From Sedimentisphaerales bacterium (GTDB taxonomy: Bacteria > Planctomycetota > Phycisphaerae > Sedimentisphaerales > Anaerobacaceae): a DNA stretch of 6,311 nucleotides. The translations under genes were made by a program, and so were the position numbers. Positions 5,100 through 6,311 of the stretch are shown here, piece after piece. Position 1 is the stretch's first letter. The number at the start of each line of letters is the position of its first letter. The notes under the pieces are model-generated. The model was not told the origin of the DNA and made no database searches. It was given only the letters and a program-made list of their open reading frames with translations. The stretch covers positions 1 to 6,311 of the forward strand of contig JAFGTU010000325.1 in assembly GCA_016933985.1 (NCBI GenBank). The letters are read 5' to 3'.

Positions 5100-6188
5100 A
5101 TGGAGTACGCAGTGATAATGGCCGGCGGCACCGGCAAGAGGCTCTGGCCTCTCAGCCGGGAGAACCGCCCAAAGCAGGTCTTGCAGATACTTGATGGCCA
5201 GACCTTGCTCCGCCGCTGCTTCGACCGCCTCCTGCCCATCTTCGACGCCAGAAACATAATCGTCCTGACAAACGCCCGGTATGCCGACCTTGTCCGCGAG
5301 AACCTCCCCACATTGCCCCCCGACAACGTTATCGCCGAGCCTGCCGTCAGGGACACCGCCGGCGCAATAGGTCTGGCCGCTACAATTCTCGCCAAATCAA
5401 ATCCGGACGCCTCAATGACAGTCGTCACTGCCGACCAGATAATAGACCCTCCTGAACTCCTGCAGCAGGCCCTTAAAGACGCCCTGAAATTCGTAAACGA
5501 CAATCCCGACAATATGATCACTTTCGGTATCCAACCGACCTTCCCAAGCACACTACTTGGTTACGTCAAATGCGGCCCTTCCCAGAAATTCCCCGGCTGC
5601 CAAAACGAGATTTACGCCGTCGAGGCATTCAAGGAAAAGCCGGACGAACAAGCCGCTCGAAACTACGTCGATAGTGGTCGGTATTTGTGGAATTCCGGCA
5701 TGTTCGTTTGGAAAGCAAAGACCATCCTGGCCAATTTGGACGAGTTCCTGCCCGCCGCGACCGAGCCGTTTGCCAGAATCCGGGCCGATTGGGATGGTCC
5801 GGAGCGGCAGCAGACCCTCGCAGAATACTTCCTTAAATTGCCCAAAATCAGCATCGATTTCGCCGTTATGGAGAAGGCGCGGGGCGTTCACGGCATAAAA
5901 CTCGACTGCCGCTGGCTCGACCTGGGCTCCTTCGCCGCGCTTACCGACATTATCACCGCCGACCGGAGCAACAACATTGTAGTCGCCGGCGCCAGCGAGC
6001 TGCTCGATTGCGCCGGCAGCATCCTAATCACAGAGGACAAGGGCCACTTGATCGCCGGCATCGGCCTCAAGAACATCATAGTGGCCCACAGCCCCGACGC
6101 CACCCTGGTCTGCCCCGTCGATCAGGCCCACAGACTCAAGGAGCTGCTCGAACTGATAGCAAAAAACGCCGGAGATTCGTATCTCTAA
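5100..6188 (+). CDS. manC: Mannose-1-phosphate guanylyltransferase, short single-domain form
   Basis: The enzyme makes GDP-mannose from mannose-1-phosphate and GTP in the cytoplasm, for glycan synthesis. From ATG 5100 it has 362 residues. The nucleotidyltransferase domain opens with MAGGTGKRLWPLSR (7-20) and RPKQ (23-26), the GTP-binding and catalytic loop. EPAVRDTAGAI follows, then TADQ (110-113), FKEKP (177-181), the YLWNSGMF motif (NSGMF at 198-202), DFAVMEK (253-259) and WLDLGS (272-277). The C-terminus continues into the usual short beta-helix-like part and stops. The phosphomannose isomerase cupin domain of the bifunctional form of about 470 residues is absent, so that step must come from another gene. 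Upstream in-frame TTG 5076 and ATG 5079 would add eight or seven residues without a binding site. ATG 5100 has a weak AGAG at 5088-5091 and places the methionine where the family starts. It lies 38 bases after pgi. Confidence 0.92.
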   Translation: MEYAVIMAGGTGKRLWPLSRENRPKQVLQILDGQTLLRRCFDRLLPIFDARNIIVLTNARYADLVRENLPTLPPDNVIAEPAVRDTAGAIGLAATILAKSNPDASMTVVTADQIIDPPELLQQALKDALKFVNDNPDNMITFGIQPTFPSTLLGYVKCGPSQKFPGCQNEIYAVEAFKEKPDEQAARNYVDSGRYLWNSGMFVWKAKTILANLDEFLPAATEPFARIRADWDGPERQQTLAEYFLKLPKISIDFAVMEKARGVHGIKLDCRWLDLGSFAALTDIITADRSNNIVVAGASELLDCAGSILITEDKGHLIAGIGLKNIIVAHSPDATLVCPVDQAHRLKELLELIAKNAGDSYL

Positions 6189-6264
6189 CACAAATCCTGC
6201 TCTACCAAGAACAGTGTAAATCTATACTACAATCCTTCAGGATGTTGTTTTTCATGCGTTATTT

Positions 6265-6309
6265 TCATGCCGCCAGTTCCGTAAGTCCTTCTATGTCAAA
6301 GACTAAAGC
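6265..6309 (-). CDS. Possible C-terminal end of a convergent gene (partial)
   Basis: On the minus strand a frame stays open from the window edge for 14 codons and ends in TGA at 6265-6267, reading ALVFDIEGLTELAA. The composition is protein-like and would make a gene converging on manC with 76 bases between stops. Fourteen codons are far too few to identify it. A competing + strand frame from ATG 6242 or 6254 is also open to the edge, so this call is weak. Confidence 0.22.
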   Translation of the reverse strand, partial: ALVFDIEGLTELAA

Positions 6310-6311
6310 CC

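Noticed and set aside
6280..6300. Minus-strand TTGACA at 6294-6299 as a promoter
   Set aside because: No acceptable -10 lies 15-19 bases downstream on that strand, and no gene would be served between there and manC.

Overview
The window carries four complete genes, all on the + strand, in two functional pairs. A 630-base gene-free stretch lies to the left and a short non-coding tail to the right. The composition is GC-rich. Codons favour GCC/GGC/CTC while ATA for Ile stays common. There is a Tat-exported carbohydrate-active enzyme, and the intergenic DNA is full of short-period repeats. Together these suggest an uncultivated Planctomycetota bacterium, most likely Phycisphaerae-like. That placement is an inference from style and protein family resemblance, not from a marker gene.

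Region 1-630 has no credible gene. It is a mosaic of short tandem motifs with periods of 8, 9, 14 and 17 bp and several small inverted repeats, ending in a weak candidate promoter.

Genes 1 and 2 (631-3370) encode two exported glycoside hydrolases. The first is a Tat-exported GH10-type enzyme (xylanase family) with an unusual sequence after its nucleophile. The second is a Sec-exported clan GH-A enzyme resembling GH50 agarases but without their large N-terminal module. The ribosome binding site of the second overlaps the stop codon of the first, so they are probably co-transcribed and translationally coupled. They look like a small polysaccharide-degradation unit acting outside the cytoplasm.

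A 251-base intergenic region (3371-3621) holds a perfect TATAAT promoter element and a structured leader of about 170 nt. The leader ends in a hairpin followed by six T's, immediately before the ribosome binding site of gene 3.

Genes 3 and 4 (3622-6188) are cytoplasmic: glucose-6-phosphate isomerase (pgi) and a short, single-domain mannose-1-phosphate guanylyltransferase (manC). Pgi supplies fructose-6-phosphate. With a mannose-6-phosphate isomerase and a phosphomannomutase encoded elsewhere, ManC would complete the route to GDP-mannose for surface glycans. I find no mobile element, CRISPR array, tRNA or rRNA. The least explained parts are the pgi leader and the repeat-rich intergenic DNA at the left.
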